From positions 1-50,898 of IMG/VR virus record IMGVR_UViG_3300006929_000024: 50,898 nt of DNA. The stretch is one strand, 5' to 3'. A model generated the notes under the pieces. The model saw only the letters and a list, made by a program, of their open reading frames with translations, was not told the DNA's origin and did no database searches. Both the position numbers and the translations under genes were made by a program. The DNA comes from a virus. Below are positions 29,776 to 37,855 of this stretch, one piece after another. Position 1 is the stretch's first letter. Each line of letters starts with the position of its first letter.

Positions 29776-30420
29776 ATGGCTAATACTAACGTATCGTTTG
29801 GCTTGAGACCTTTATCAAGATTAGGTTCAAGTTACAACACTACTGGTACAACAGAATACAGAATAGCTTATGACAACTCCAATAGAATTTACCAAGGGAT
29901 GCCTGTAATACCTACTGCGGCTGGAACAATCGATGATTTACAAGCAGCAGCTGGTGGAACAGTTTCTATTTTAGGTGTTTTCTATGGTTGCGAGTATGTT
30001 TCTAGTACCACAGGAGAGAGAATTTTCTCAAACAACTGGCCTGGATCTGGAGCTGATAGTAATCACCCAGTAAAGGCTTTCGTATATGACGATCCAATGC
30101 AATTATTTGTTATAGCAGCTGATGCTGGTGGAGGTAGTTTTGATACCGAAGCTGAAATAAGAGCAGCAGTATTCTTAAACGTGCAATTGGCAAATGGAAA
30201 TAGTGGTAATAACACTACTGGTATTTCTACTGCTGTCGCAGATTTAAGTACAGCCGCTGTTACAGCTACTTTTCCTCTACGTATTGTTGGAATTCAAGAA
30301 GACCCTGAAAATTCTGATTTTACAGCAGCAGGTATTCCGTTGATCGTACGTATTAATAATCACTTTAATGCACCTAACGGCTCTATAGTCCAAGGTACAG
30401 TTTCAACATTAGGAGTATAA
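29776..30420 (+). CDS. Probable capsid-associated (decoration-like) protein (214 aa)
   Basis: Starts MANTNVSFGLRPL and is rich in Gly, Ala, Thr and Ser with alternating beta-strand patterns and no charge clusters, like phage head decoration or fibre proteins. A sequence block YRIAYDNSNRIYQGMPV and the ending HFNAPNGSIVQG were noted, but no named family. It directly precedes the major capsid gene (3-nt gap), suggesting comparable expression. Confidence 0.65.
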   Translation: MANTNVSFGLRPLSRLGSSYNTTGTTEYRIAYDNSNRIYQGMPVIPTAAGTIDDLQAAAGGTVSILGVFYGCEYVSSTTGERIFSNNWPGSGADSNHPVKAFVYDDPMQLFVIAADAGGGSFDTEAEIRAAVFLNVQLANGNSGNNTTGISTAVADLSTAAVTATFPLRIVGIQEDPENSDFTAAGIPLIVRINNHFNAPNGSIVQGTVSTLGV

Positions 30421-30423
30421 AGC

Positions 30424-31335
30424 ATGGCAATATCTAGAGCACAATTAGTAAAAGAGTTAGAACCAGGCTTGAACGCATTATTCGGTTTGGAATATAACAG
30501 GTATGAAAATGAACATGCAGAAGTATTTGCAGCAGAATCATCAGACAGAGCTTTTGAAGAAGAAGTAATGTTAAGTGGTTTTGGCTCAGCTCCTGTCAAA
30601 GCAGAAGGTGGAGCAGTTCAATTTGATGATGCAAACGAATCTTTCACTGCAAGGTATACACACGAAACCATCGCTATGGCTTTCGCTATTACCGAAGAAG
30701 CAATCGAAGATAATTTGTATGACAGATTAGCTGGTAGATACACAAGAGCTTTGGCTAGAAGTATGGCAAATACTAAACAAGTTAAAGCTGCAAATGTTCT
30801 TAACAACGCATTCAGCGCATCTTTCACAGGTGGTGATGGTGTATCTTTATGTAATGCAAGTCATCCAATATTAAGTGGTGGCACATTTCAAAATACATTA
30901 ACCACAGCAGCTGATTTATCAGAAACATCATTAGAGCAGTCATTAATTGACATTGCTGCTTTTGTTGATGAAAGAGGTTTAAAAATTTCTACACAAGGTG
31001 TTAAGTTGATAATTCCAAAAGAATTACAATTTACTGCTGAGAGAATTTTAAAATCTCCACAAAGAGTTGGTACAGCTGATAATGATATTAATGCTATGGC
31101 TTCTATGGGAATGATTCCTCAAGGTTATAGAATTAATCATTTTTTAACAGATACTGATGCTTTCTTCATTATGACTGATGCTCCTAACGGATTAAAACAA
31201 TTCGTAAGAAGCCCAATCAAAACTGCTATTGAAGGTGACTTTGATACAGGAAATGTAAGATTTAAAGCAAGAGAGAGATATTCATTTGGATTCTCTGATC
31301 CAAGAGGTATTTTTGGCTCACCTGGTGCAGCTTAA
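30424..31335 (+). CDS. Major capsid protein, HK97-fold (Mu gpT-like)
   Basis: The opening AISRAQLVKELEPGLNALFGLEYNRY, the acidic E-loop-like region, YTHETIAMAFAITEEAIEDNLYDRL (spine-helix entry), the HPILSGG turn and the late block FVRSPIKTAIEGDFDTGN (each quoted in part) are typical of gpT-like/HK97-type major capsid proteins. At 303 aa no long N-terminal delta domain is present, consistent with a separate scaffold. It is followed by the strongest late-region terminator. Confidence 0.9.
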   Translation: MAISRAQLVKELEPGLNALFGLEYNRYENEHAEVFAAESSDRAFEEEVMLSGFGSAPVKAEGGAVQFDDANESFTARYTHETIAMAFAITEEAIEDNLYDRLAGRYTRALARSMANTKQVKAANVLNNAFSASFTGGDGVSLCNASHPILSGGTFQNTLTTAADLSETSLEQSLIDIAAFVDERGLKISTQGVKLIIPKELQFTAERILKSPQRVGTADNDINAMASMGMIPQGYRINHFLTDTDAFFIMTDAPNGLKQFVRSPIKTAIEGDFDTGNVRFKARERYSFGFSDPRGIFGSPGAA

Positions 31336-31354
31336 AAATCTCTTATAATAAACG

Positions 31355-31387
31355 AAAAAAGGGGGCTTACATGAGCCCCTTTTTTTA
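31355..31387 (+). terminator. Terminator after the major capsid gene
   Basis: GGGGCT (31362-31367) pairs perfectly with AGCCCC (31374-31379) across TACATG. A6 precedes and T7 follows, so it may terminate in both directions. Confidence 0.92.
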
Positions 31388-31389
31388 TG

Positions 31390-31402
31390 TATACTATAAT
31401 TA
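31390..31402 (+). promoter_or_regulatory. Possible promoter element TATACTATAATTA
   Basis: The 13-mer is identical to that around the -10 of cassette B (17692-17704), and one base differs from cassette C (18543-18555). It lies just after the capsid terminator and 74 nt before the next gene. No -35 box is visible because the terminator occupies that position. Confidence 0.4.
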
Positions 31403-31475
31403 CCAAGATTAACAATGGGTATAGACTGGCTTGGCAGATAACCTAGAAAACTATATCTACAACTAGGAGAAAATT

Positions 31476-31937
31476 ATGGGAACAACAACTTTTTCAGGTC
31501 CTATCAAAGCAGGTACTATTAAAGAAACAACTGGAACTACTGTTGGATCAAATATGAAAAATACAGGTCAAGTTGTAATGGCACAAAGCTTTGCAGTTGA
31601 CTTATCTGGAGGAGCACTTGCTGCAACAGCAACAGATGTAATCATTCCAGCAAACTCACAAATCATTGATTGTATTTTTGACGTAATCACAGCATCTTCA
31701 GATGCAACTGACATTAGTATTGGTTTTGTTGGAGGAGCAGCTACTGCTCTTGTTAACGCAGAATCAATTGGTACTACTGCTGGTAGAAAATACCCAACAA
31801 CTAAAGCAGGAGGAGCTTTAGCTTGGGAAGATATTGGAACGTCTGATCAAAGATTAAACGTGACTAACTCAGCAGCTACTACTGCTGGTGAAGTTAGACT
31901 TACTATTTTGTATCAACAAAACACTAACTTTGCATAA
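31476..31937 (+). CDS. Virion structural protein, beta-rich (153 aa)
   Basis: Gly/Ala/Thr/Ser-rich with few charges. It opens GTTTFSGPIKAGTIKETTG and contains repeated beta-strand patterns. No Cys or catalytic motif is present. It resembles head decoration or fibre subunits that follow capsid genes. The role is inferred from composition and position. Confidence 0.65.
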   Translation: MGTTTFSGPIKAGTIKETTGTTVGSNMKNTGQVVMAQSFAVDLSGGALAATATDVIIPANSQIIDCIFDVITASSDATDISIGFVGGAATALVNAESIGTTAGRKYPTTKAGGALAWEDIGTSDQRLNVTNSAATTAGEVRLTILYQQNTNFA

Positions 31938-31949
31938 TAGAGGTATATA

Positions 31950-32258
31950 ATGAACTCAGATATAGGAGCAAAAACTGTAACTAGCACTGGTACTATACAG
32001 TCTGGTCGAACACGTTTGCTGTCTATTTATTATGTAGGTCATGCTTCAGCTGGAAGTTTAACTTTTAAAGATGGTGGGGGAAGTGGTACACAAAAACTTG
32101 TTATTGCGACACCTGCTGGAAGTGCAGCTGATCAATATCAAGTTGATATGCCTTTAGATGGTATAGTTTTTAAAACTGATATGCACTTGACTATCAGCAA
32201 CGTAACCTCTGTTACTGTTTTTGTAACACCGATTACTGCTGACACTGATAATGGATAG
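31950..32258 (+). CDS. Virion structural protein, beta-sandwich-like (102 aa)
   Basis: Alternating hydrophobic/polar residues (RTRLLSIYYVGHASAGSLTFKDGGG... and HLTISNVTSVTVFV) point to a small beta sandwich. Together with the gene at 45867 it may represent a recurrent small virion fold. It overlaps the next gene by 8 nt. Confidence 0.65.
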   Translation: MNSDIGAKTVTSTGTIQSGRTRLLSIYYVGHASAGSLTFKDGGGSGTQKLVIATPAGSAADQYQVDMPLDGIVFKTDMHLTISNVTSVTVFVTPITADTDNG

Positions 32259-32559
32259 TTATACAGAAGAACTTATAATGTTAAAAAGGGGAGGCATGCC
32301 TCCCCGAAACAAAAAGAATTTTCGTTCTACAAAGTCTGGTGCTGGAATGACACAAGCTGGTGTTATGGCTTATAGAAAGAAAAACCCTGGTTCTAAATTA
32401 AAAACTGCTGTTACTGGTAAAGTAAAAAAAGGTAGTAAAGATGCAAAAAGACGTAAATCATTTTGCGCTAGAAGTTTAGGTCAAATGAAGAAATTTCCTA
32501 AAGCAGCTAAAAACCCTAATTCAAGATTAAGACAAGCAAGACGTAGATGGAAGTGTTAG
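32251..32559 (+). CDS. Small, very basic conserved protein (DUF6321-like)
   Basis: The block KSGAGMTQAGVMAYRKKNPGSKLKTAVT, then KDAKRRKSFCARSLGQM and RLRQARRRWKC (each quoted in part) matches, from memory, a conserved family of viral/phage basic proteins (DUF6321). The protein is over one-third Lys/Arg with two Cys. Residues 12-16 are KRGGM, one of the recurrent GG motifs. DNA binding in the virion is plausible but unproven. Confidence 0.7.
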   Translation: MDSYTEELIMLKRGGMPPRNKKNFRSTKSGAGMTQAGVMAYRKKNPGSKLKTAVTGKVKKGSKDAKRRKSFCARSLGQMKKFPKAAKNPNSRLRQARRRWKC

Positions 32560-33021
32560 ATGAAACTATCTGATAATTTTAGCTTACATGAGTTTACAAA
32601 ATCACAAACGGCTACAAGACACAATATAGATAATACACCAAGTGAAGAAGTAATTGGTAATTTACAATCTCTGTGTTTAGGTGTTTTACAGCCAGTAAGA
32701 ACGAACTTTCAAAAACCCATGATTATTAGCTCTGGTTTTAGATGTAAAGAATTAAACACAAAAATCGGTGGTAGTTCTACATCACAACATGTATTTGGTC
32801 AAGCAGCAGACATTGAAGTGCTAGAGGTAAGTAATTTAGAACTTAGTGATTGGATAAATAAAAATTTAAATTATGATCAATTAATATTAGAGTTTCATAA
32901 TCCAGATGAAGACCCTCACTCAGGTTGGGTTCATGTGTCGTTTAACTCTGATAATAATAGACATGAATATAAAGAAGCTTATAAAAACGAAGAAGGTAAA
33001 ACAAGGTATAGATTAAGATAA
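32560..33021 (+). CDS. Peptidase M15-type endolysin (D-Ala-D-Ala carboxypeptidase-like)
   Basis: SSGFRCKELN, SQHVFGQAADIEV (H77, D84) and SGWVHVSF (H125) give the H...D...H zinc site of M15 peptidases. The 153-aa single domain and the opening SDNFSLHEFTKSQTA fit the M15_3 phage group. It would cut peptidoglycan cross-links at lysis. It has no signal peptide, so release depends on a holin. A TAATG junction joins it to a small membrane protein. Confidence 0.88.
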   Translation: MKLSDNFSLHEFTKSQTATRHNIDNTPSEEVIGNLQSLCLGVLQPVRTNFQKPMIISSGFRCKELNTKIGGSSTSQHVFGQAADIEVLEVSNLELSDWINKNLNYDQLILEFHNPDEDPHSGWVHVSFNSDNNRHEYKEAYKNEEGKTRYRLR

Positions 33022-33149
33022 TGGATAATATAACACCAGAGTTAGTTGAAACAGTTCATAACATATCATGGTTTGATGGTATTTGTTATATCGTATTAGG
33101 ATTGGCAACTTACGCTGCATATAGATGGATAAAAAACAAATGGCGATGA
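33021..33149 (+). CDS. 42-aa single-TM protein after the endolysin
   Basis: It starts on the last base of the endolysin stop. Residues 17-36 form one hydrophobic helix (ICYIVLGLATYAAY), with an acidic N-terminus and a basic C-terminus, predicting N-out/C-in. It may be a lysis accessory protein by its coupling to the endolysin. There is no family support. Confidence 0.6.
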   Translation: MDNITPELVETVHNISWFDGICYIVLGLATYAAYRWIKNKWR

Positions 33150-33286
33150 ACAGAGGAAGTATGAGACAACAGATTACTAAAGGGCCTATGAAAAAAAAAG
33201 TTGGTTTATACAGTAAAGGCAAAAGAATAAGAGTTGTTCAAGGTAATAAAGGTAGACTTGCAAAAAAGAATATAAGAAATAGGTAA
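33125..33286 (+). CDS. Small very basic protein (53 aa)
   Basis: ATG 33125 gives MDKKQMAMNRGSM and then a Lys/Arg-rich body (QQITKGPMKKKVGLYSKGK). ATG 33146 is an alternative start. It overlaps the membrane-protein gene by 25 nt. The basic character matches the following two genes. Nucleic-acid binding is inferred from charge only. Confidence 0.5.
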   Translation: MDKKQMAMNRGSMRQQITKGPMKKKVGLYSKGKRIRVVQGNKGRLAKKNIRNR

Positions 33287-33332
33287 GTAGACACAATACA
33301 AACAAAAGTTTATAATAATATAAGGAGTTACT

Positions 33333-33842
33333 ATGACTAAATTATGCCCAAGAGGTAAAGCAGCAGCAAAAAGAAAATTTAAGGTTTACCCAAGTGCTTA
33401 TGCTAATGCTTACGCATCAAAGGTATGTGCGGGAAAAATTAAAGACCCAAGTGGTGTAAAACGAAAAGATTTTAAAGGAAAAAAACCATCTAGCTCTAAA
33501 GTAGCAAGTGCTGCTAAAAGAGTTAGAAAAGCCAATAAAGGAGGCGTTATGAAAGTACAAAAAGCAGGATTAGGTTTAATGATGCTTATGAACCATATGA
33601 AAAAAGAAGGTAAAAAGAAAGCAAGAGCACAAGCTAGAGAGGGAGAAATGCAAAGTCTGATGGCTGGTAACATGCCACAAGATAAAGCTACAAGTGGTTT
33701 AGATTCAGTAGAAACAACTGGTTTAAGTGCAGGTGGTATGACACCTTCAGCTTCAGGTTCTTATATTAAACAAGATATTGATGGAGATGAAAGTTTTACT
33801 AATCCATCAACACAAGCTTATTATAAAGGTATGCTTGACTAA
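33333..33842 (+). CDS. Basic conserved protein, CPRGKAAAKRKFKVYPSAYAN type (169 aa)
   Basis: The first 45 residues (LCPRGKAAAKRKFKVYPS, then YANAYASKVCAGKIKDPSG) are a strongly conserved block that I recall from marine phages and large DNA viruses, with two Cys and many Lys. A basic linker follows, then NKGGVM (68-73), a helical middle and an acidic Ser/Thr-rich end. Inside the gene an AAAGGAGG stands before an in-frame ATG at 33549, so a shorter 97-aa product could also be made. Confidence 0.72.
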   Translation: MTKLCPRGKAAAKRKFKVYPSAYANAYASKVCAGKIKDPSGVKRKDFKGKKPSSSKVASAAKRVRKANKGGVMKVQKAGLGLMMLMNHMKKEGKKKARAQAREGEMQSLMAGNMPQDKATSGLDSVETTGLSAGGMTPSASGSYIKQDIDGDESFTNPSTQAYYKGMLD

Positions 33843-34120
33843 TGAGTTTAGATAAGTGGTTTAAAGAAAAATGGGTAGACATCGGAAGTAAAAAGAAAGA
33901 TGGAACTTTTGCAAAGTGTGGTAGAAGCAAACAAAAAGCAGATGCGAAAAGAAAATATCCAAAGTGTGTACCACTTGCAAAAGCTAGAAGAATGAGTGAA
34001 GGACAAAGAAAAAGTGCTGTTAAAAGAAAACGATCAAAAGCACAAGGAGTTGGTGGTAAACCAACAAACGTGAGTACATTTACAAAGAAATACTATGGTG
34101 GTATGATTAACATAAATTAG
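33842..34120 (+). CDS. Basic conserved protein, WVDIGSKKKDGTFAKCGR type (DUF5872-like)
   Basis: The pattern KWVDIGSKKKDGTFAKCGR, KRKYPKCVPLAKARRMSEGQRKSAVKRKR (quoted in part) matches what I recall of DUF5872, a family of unknown function in viruses. The two conserved Cys sit in K-x-C contexts. It overlaps the previous stop by one base (TAATG). With its neighbours it makes a run of highly basic small proteins. Confidence 0.7.
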   Translation: MSLDKWFKEKWVDIGSKKKDGTFAKCGRSKQKADAKRKYPKCVPLAKARRMSEGQRKSAVKRKRSKAQGVGGKPTNVSTFTKKYYGGMININ

Positions 34121-34129
34121 GAGATAACT

Positions 34130-34855
34130 ATGGGTGCGGTTAAAGATTTTTTTACAAAAGGAACATTGTTTGGTAAGGAACCAGATGTTATGGCAAGAGA
34201 CGTTAAACCTGTTAGAGGTAGAGGTGGTGCTGATCAATTTGGTAGAATAATAAAAACGAAATCAGTAAAAGAAAAAAAAGCAGCTAAAAGACAAGCAGGT
34301 TTTGATAAGGCTAGAAAATCAGCTGGAATGTCTACTGAAGGAAATATTTCTAAAGCAGGAAAACAAGGAAAAGCTATGCCTGTAGGAACAAGAACAGGAG
34401 CTAAACCAAAAGTACAATTTCCAAAAACAACAGGTAGCTATAAAATTAAAAAAGGAGATACTTTAAGTAGTATTGCAAAAGCAAGAGGAACAACTGTTGC
34501 TGCAATAATGAAAGCAAATCCAAATATAAAAGACAAAAACAAAATTAGACTTGGTGCTGGACTCAAAGGTGTTCCAGGAGCACAAGGTTCATCTACTATA
34601 AAGAATATTGCTGATGCTGGTCCAAAAGGCAAACCAGCTGAAGTAGGAACTAAATACGGAGAACTCTATAAAAACAAAGGTAAAAAGAAAAAGACAACCT
34701 CAAAAGCAGAAAGAGGCAAAAGAGACTTTAAAGCTTTAAACTTTTTTAAAACAACAGATAAGCAAAAACAAAGAAGAGCTGATTTAAAAGCAAAGTTTGG
34801 TAAAGCTGAAGGTGGTATGGCCTCTATGGATGATTACATGAAAGATTTACTATGA
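34130..34855 (+). CDS. LysM domain protein, paralogue of the 2018 gene (241 aa)
   Basis: Residues about 103-150 (SYKIKKGDTLSSIAKARGTTVAAIMKANPNIKDKNKIRLGAGLK, quoted in part) are a LysM domain almost identical in pattern to that of the gene at 2018. It is flanked here by long Lys-rich segments and ends AEGGMASMDDYMKDLL. It overlaps the next gene by ATGA. A cell-wall-binding virion protein is likely. Confidence 0.8.
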   Translation: MGAVKDFFTKGTLFGKEPDVMARDVKPVRGRGGADQFGRIIKTKSVKEKKAAKRQAGFDKARKSAGMSTEGNISKAGKQGKAMPVGTRTGAKPKVQFPKTTGSYKIKKGDTLSSIAKARGTTVAAIMKANPNIKDKNKIRLGAGLKGVPGAQGSSTIKNIADAGPKGKPAEVGTKYGELYKNKGKKKKTTSKAERGKRDFKALNFFKTTDKQKQRRADLKAKFGKAEGGMASMDDYMKDLL

Positions 34856-35370
34856 GTGATGAATACACAAGTAGATTACTATTACCAAAAAAAGGGACTA
34901 TTATTAAACCAGAGATAGCTAAAGAAGAAACAGAATCTGGTGTAAAAAGAGAGTCTGCTCAACTAAAAGTTGGTAAAAAAATATTAGGTCTTGATGTTGT
35001 AGGTGAGGTAGGAAAACAAAAACAATCTTATAAAGAACAAAAAGCATCAACAAAAGGTGCTAGTTTAAATATTACAAAAAGATTTGATAAAGATAGAGGT
35101 GGTTTTGGTGCAGAATTTTACACAAAAAAGGATAAAAACATAGGTGGGTCAGAAAAGAAAAAAGGTTTTAACGTAGGTTTAACTTATAAATTACCTTTCA
35201 ATGAGGGTGGCTTAACTCCTAAACAAAAAAAAATAGACGTAGCAGAACCTTTTGGTAAAATTACTGGTGAAGATTTTAAAAAATTGAAAAAAGCTAGTAC
35301 TGGTGACTTTATGACCTCTAGAGGTGGTAGAGCTGCAATCCGTGGAACAAAGTTTAAAGGTGTATTCTAG
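34852..35370 (+). CDS. Hypothetical virion-region protein (172 aa)
   Basis: Lys-rich with beta-like segments (GASLNITKRFDKDRGGFGAEFY, GFNVGLTYKLPFNEGGL). The GFN-x-G-x-T-x-x-L-P-F pattern looks like a closing beta strand, followed by the recurrent NEGGL motif (117-121). No family was recognised. Confidence 0.65.
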   Translation: MSDEYTSRLLLPKKGTIIKPEIAKEETESGVKRESAQLKVGKKILGLDVVGEVGKQKQSYKEQKASTKGASLNITKRFDKDRGGFGAEFYTKKDKNIGGSEKKKGFNVGLTYKLPFNEGGLTPKQKKIDVAEPFGKITGEDFKKLKKASTGDFMTSRGGRAAIRGTKFKGVF

Positions 35371-35379
35371 GAGGTAATT

Positions 35380-36069
35380 TTGGCTACATCAGGGACAACT
35401 ACCTTTGATTTAAACATAGATGACATTATTCAAGAAGCTTATGAAAGATGTGGTGTTCGCACTAACTCTGGCTATGATTTAAAATCTGCAAGAAGAAGTT
35501 TAAATATTCTGTTTTCTGAATGGGGAAATAGAGGTGTACATCTTTGGAAAGTAGAGTTAAAAGAACAACAACTTACTGCTGGTACATCAACATATACTGC
35601 ACCAACAAATACGAATGATATACTAGAAGCTTATATAAGTACCACTACAGGAACTACATCTTCTACAACTGATGTAGCTTTAACTAAAATTAGTAGAAGT
35701 GAATATTCTGCTTTACCTAATAAAGGTAATCAAGGACAACCTAGTCAATACTATGTGGATAGACAAACTACTCCACAAATCACTCTATACCAAACACCTG
35801 ATGCTAGTACGTATACATATGTTAAATATTATTATTTGAAAAGGATCGAAGATGCAGGTTCATATACTAATCAAGCAGACGTGGTATTTCGATTTATACC
35901 CTGTATGGTTGCAGGTCTTGCATATTATCTTGCCATGAAAAGAAACCCGCAACTTGTACAACAAAATAAATTATTATACGAAGATGAATTACAAAGAGCT
36001 TTGACTGAAGATGGACAAAGAACTTCTGTATACATTACTCCACAAACTTTTTACCCACAAGGTGTATAA
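35380..36069 (+). CDS. Head-tail connector/tail accessory protein, TTG start
   Basis: A near-perfect AGGAGGTAA lies 4 nt before a TTG at 35380, which decides the start (MATSGTTTFDLN). The fold pattern (NIDDIIQEAYERCGV, SARRSLNILFSEWGNRGVHLW, then beta strands with TAGTSTYT) is that of P22 gp4-like head-completion or tail-accessory proteins in short-tailed marine phages. It lies before a second adaptor-type gene. Confidence 0.75.
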   Translation: MATSGTTTFDLNIDDIIQEAYERCGVRTNSGYDLKSARRSLNILFSEWGNRGVHLWKVELKEQQLTAGTSTYTAPTNTNDILEAYISTTTGTTSSTTDVALTKISRSEYSALPNKGNQGQPSQYYVDRQTTPQITLYQTPDASTYTYVKYYYLKRIEDAGSYTNQADVVFRFIPCMVAGLAYYLAMKRNPQLVQQNKLLYEDELQRALTEDGQRTSVYITPQTFYPQGV

Positions 36070-36353
36070 TGGATGAGATATTAAAATTATTAAAAAAAAA
36101 TCAATATAAAGTACCTAAAGGTTTTTTAAAAGCTCCAAAGTTTGATAATAAAAAAACAATAGTACCTAAAGGTTTTTTAAAAGCTCCAAAGTTAAGTAAA
36201 GAACAAAAGAAAAGATTAAAAATTCAAAAAGATATAAGAAAAAAACAATCTTTAGAAAGAGATCCAAGTGGTATGACACAATTACTTAACCAAGGTGGCT
36301 TAGTCAATGGTCAAGGTGCGGTAATTAAACCTAGAAAATTTAAGGTTTATTGA
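36069..36353 (+). CDS. Small basic repeat protein (94 aa)
   Basis: It contains two copies of VPKGFLKAPK (residues 15-24 and 32-41) encoded by a 33-bp exact repeat, then a Lys-rich helix and NQGGLVNGQG (74-83) close to the C-terminus. It is joined to its neighbours by TAATG and TGATG. No family was recognised. Confidence 0.65.
   Translation: MDEILKLLKKNQYKVPKGFLKAPKFDNKKTIVPKGFLKAPKLSKEQKKRLKIQKDIRKKQSLERDPSGMTQLLNQGGLVNGQGAVIKPRKFKVY
36110..36193 (+). repeat. 33-bp exact direct repeat (36110-36142 and 36161-36193)
   Basis: The two copies are identical at every base and offset by 51 bp, so they keep the frame and duplicate the VPKGFLKAPK peptide. Confidence 0.93.
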
Positions 36354-36733
36354 TGGCTTATGCGAGAGGTAAAAAATCAAAAGCAATATCTGATAGGTCA
36401 GGTATGGAGTTTCCATATACAGAAATGGTTAAGGAATGGAATGGCTCTTTAGTACATCGTTCTGAGTTTGAAGCTAAACATCCACAAATAAGAAAAAAAC
36501 ATGTTAAAGCAGATGCAATAGCTTTAGTAAACCCAAGACCTATGCACCCTGATACGCAAAAAGAGTTTCTTTTATATATAAGTAATGGTTTCTTTTCTGA
36601 AACAAAAGATACTGGTATAACAGGTGGAGCAAGTATGACTCCTGCAAGCAGTGATAATATATTAGGTACTAAACTTACAGCTGTTGAAGCAACAGTATCT
36701 GTTGGAACAAATTTTACAGTGGTGATTTCATGA
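36353..36733 (+). CDS. Conserved marine-phage structural protein (126 aa)
   Basis: ATG 36353 shares two bases with the previous stop and gives MAYARGKKSKAISDRSGMEFPYTEMVKEWNG, a block (quoted in part) I recall as strongly conserved in marine phages. The second half is Thr/Ser/Ala-rich and beta-like, and more variable. A minor structural role at the head-tail junction is inferred from position. Confidence 0.72.
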   Translation: MAYARGKKSKAISDRSGMEFPYTEMVKEWNGSLVHRSEFEAKHPQIRKKHVKADAIALVNPRPMHPDTQKEFLLYISNGFFSETKDTGITGGASMTPASSDNILGTKLTAVEATVSVGTNFTVVIS

Positions 36734-37377
36734 GTATTACACATACAGCTTTTTTAACACAAGTAAGAAACTATACTGAAGTAGATTCTAATGTTTTATC
36801 AGATACAATATTAGATCAATTTATAAGAAACATAGAATTAGATATAGCTGGTAAAGTAGATTACGATGATATTAGAAAATATGTTACTGCTGTTTCAGGA
36901 ACAGCAAGATATTTAAATGTGCCAGATGATTGTATAAGTATTCGTTCTGTTCAAATAATAAGTAGCAGCACAAGAGATTTTTTAGAAAAAAGAGATACAT
37001 CTTTTATAGCAGAATACAATCCTGGTGATTCTACAGGACAACCAAAATATTATGCAAATTGGGATGATAAAAATATTGTCTTTGCACCAATACCCGATCA
37101 AGCATATGAAATACAAATGAATTACATAAGAGACCCTGAGCATTTTGATTCGGCAACAACAACTTTTTTATCTAATCATCAAGAAAATTTATTGTTGTAT
37201 GGTGTGTTAGTTGAATCTTTTAGTTACTTAAAAGGTCCTATGGATATGTACAAACTGTATCAAGACAAGTATAATGAAGAGATACAAGCATTTATGCTTA
37301 CTCAAATGGGTAAACGCAGACGTGCTGATTATGATGATGGTGTAATGAGATTACCTGTGCAATCTCCTTCACCTTAA
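36730..37377 (+). CDS. Head-tail adaptor (SU10/P22 gp4-like)
   Basis: FLTQVRNYTEVDSNVLSDTILDQFIRNIELDIAGKVDYDDIRKY, the LNVPDDCISIRSVQI strand, PKYYANWDDKNIVFAPIPDQAYEIQMNYIRDPEHF (each quoted in part) and a C-terminal helical bundle reproduce the layout of phage adaptors that bind under the portal. It overlaps the previous gene by 4 nt (ATGA). Confidence 0.8.
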   Translation: MSITHTAFLTQVRNYTEVDSNVLSDTILDQFIRNIELDIAGKVDYDDIRKYVTAVSGTARYLNVPDDCISIRSVQIISSSTRDFLEKRDTSFIAEYNPGDSTGQPKYYANWDDKNIVFAPIPDQAYEIQMNYIRDPEHFDSATTTFLSNHQENLLLYGVLVESFSYLKGPMDMYKLYQDKYNEEIQAFMLTQMGKRRRADYDDGVMRLPVQSPSP

Positions 37378-37396
37378 CTTTTAAAGGAGAGAAAAA

Positions 37397-37837
37397 ATGG
37401 CAATAACAACAAGTGCAGTATGTAATGTTTTTAAAACAGATGTATTGAAAGCAGTTCATAATTTTACAGCTGCTCCAACTGGAAACAGTTTTAAATTAAG
37501 TATGTATACTTCAAGTGCAACTTTAGGTAAATCAACTACATCTTTTACTTCAGATAATCAAGTAACTTCACCATCTGGCTATTCAAGTGGTGGTAAAGTT
37601 TTAGTGCAAGTAACACCAGCTTTAAGTACAGATACAGCTGTTGTAGATTTTGCAGATTTATCTTTTGTAGGTGTATCACTTACAGCAAGAGGTGCTTTAA
37701 TTTATAACGATACAGCTTCTGGTGATCCAGCAGTTGCAGTATTAGATTTTGGTGGAGATAAAACAGCTACTTCAGGGACATTTACAATACAGTTTCCAAC
37801 TGCTGATGCGTCAAATGCGATTATAAGAATAGCATAA
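37397..37837 (+). CDS. Virion structural protein, beta-rich (146 aa)
   Basis: Ser/Thr/Ala-rich with a regular strand pattern (TGNSFKLSMYTSSATLG, VDFADLSFVGVSLTARGALIYN). It looks like a small tail or fibre-attachment protein. The AAAGGAG SD is strong. No named family was recognised. Confidence 0.65.
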   Translation: MAITTSAVCNVFKTDVLKAVHNFTAAPTGNSFKLSMYTSSATLGKSTTSFTSDNQVTSPSGYSSGGKVLVQVTPALSTDTAVVDFADLSFVGVSLTARGALIYNDTASGDPAVAVLDFGGDKTATSGTFTIQFPTADASNAIIRIA

Positions 37838-37855
37838 AAATAGGAGTTTACACCC

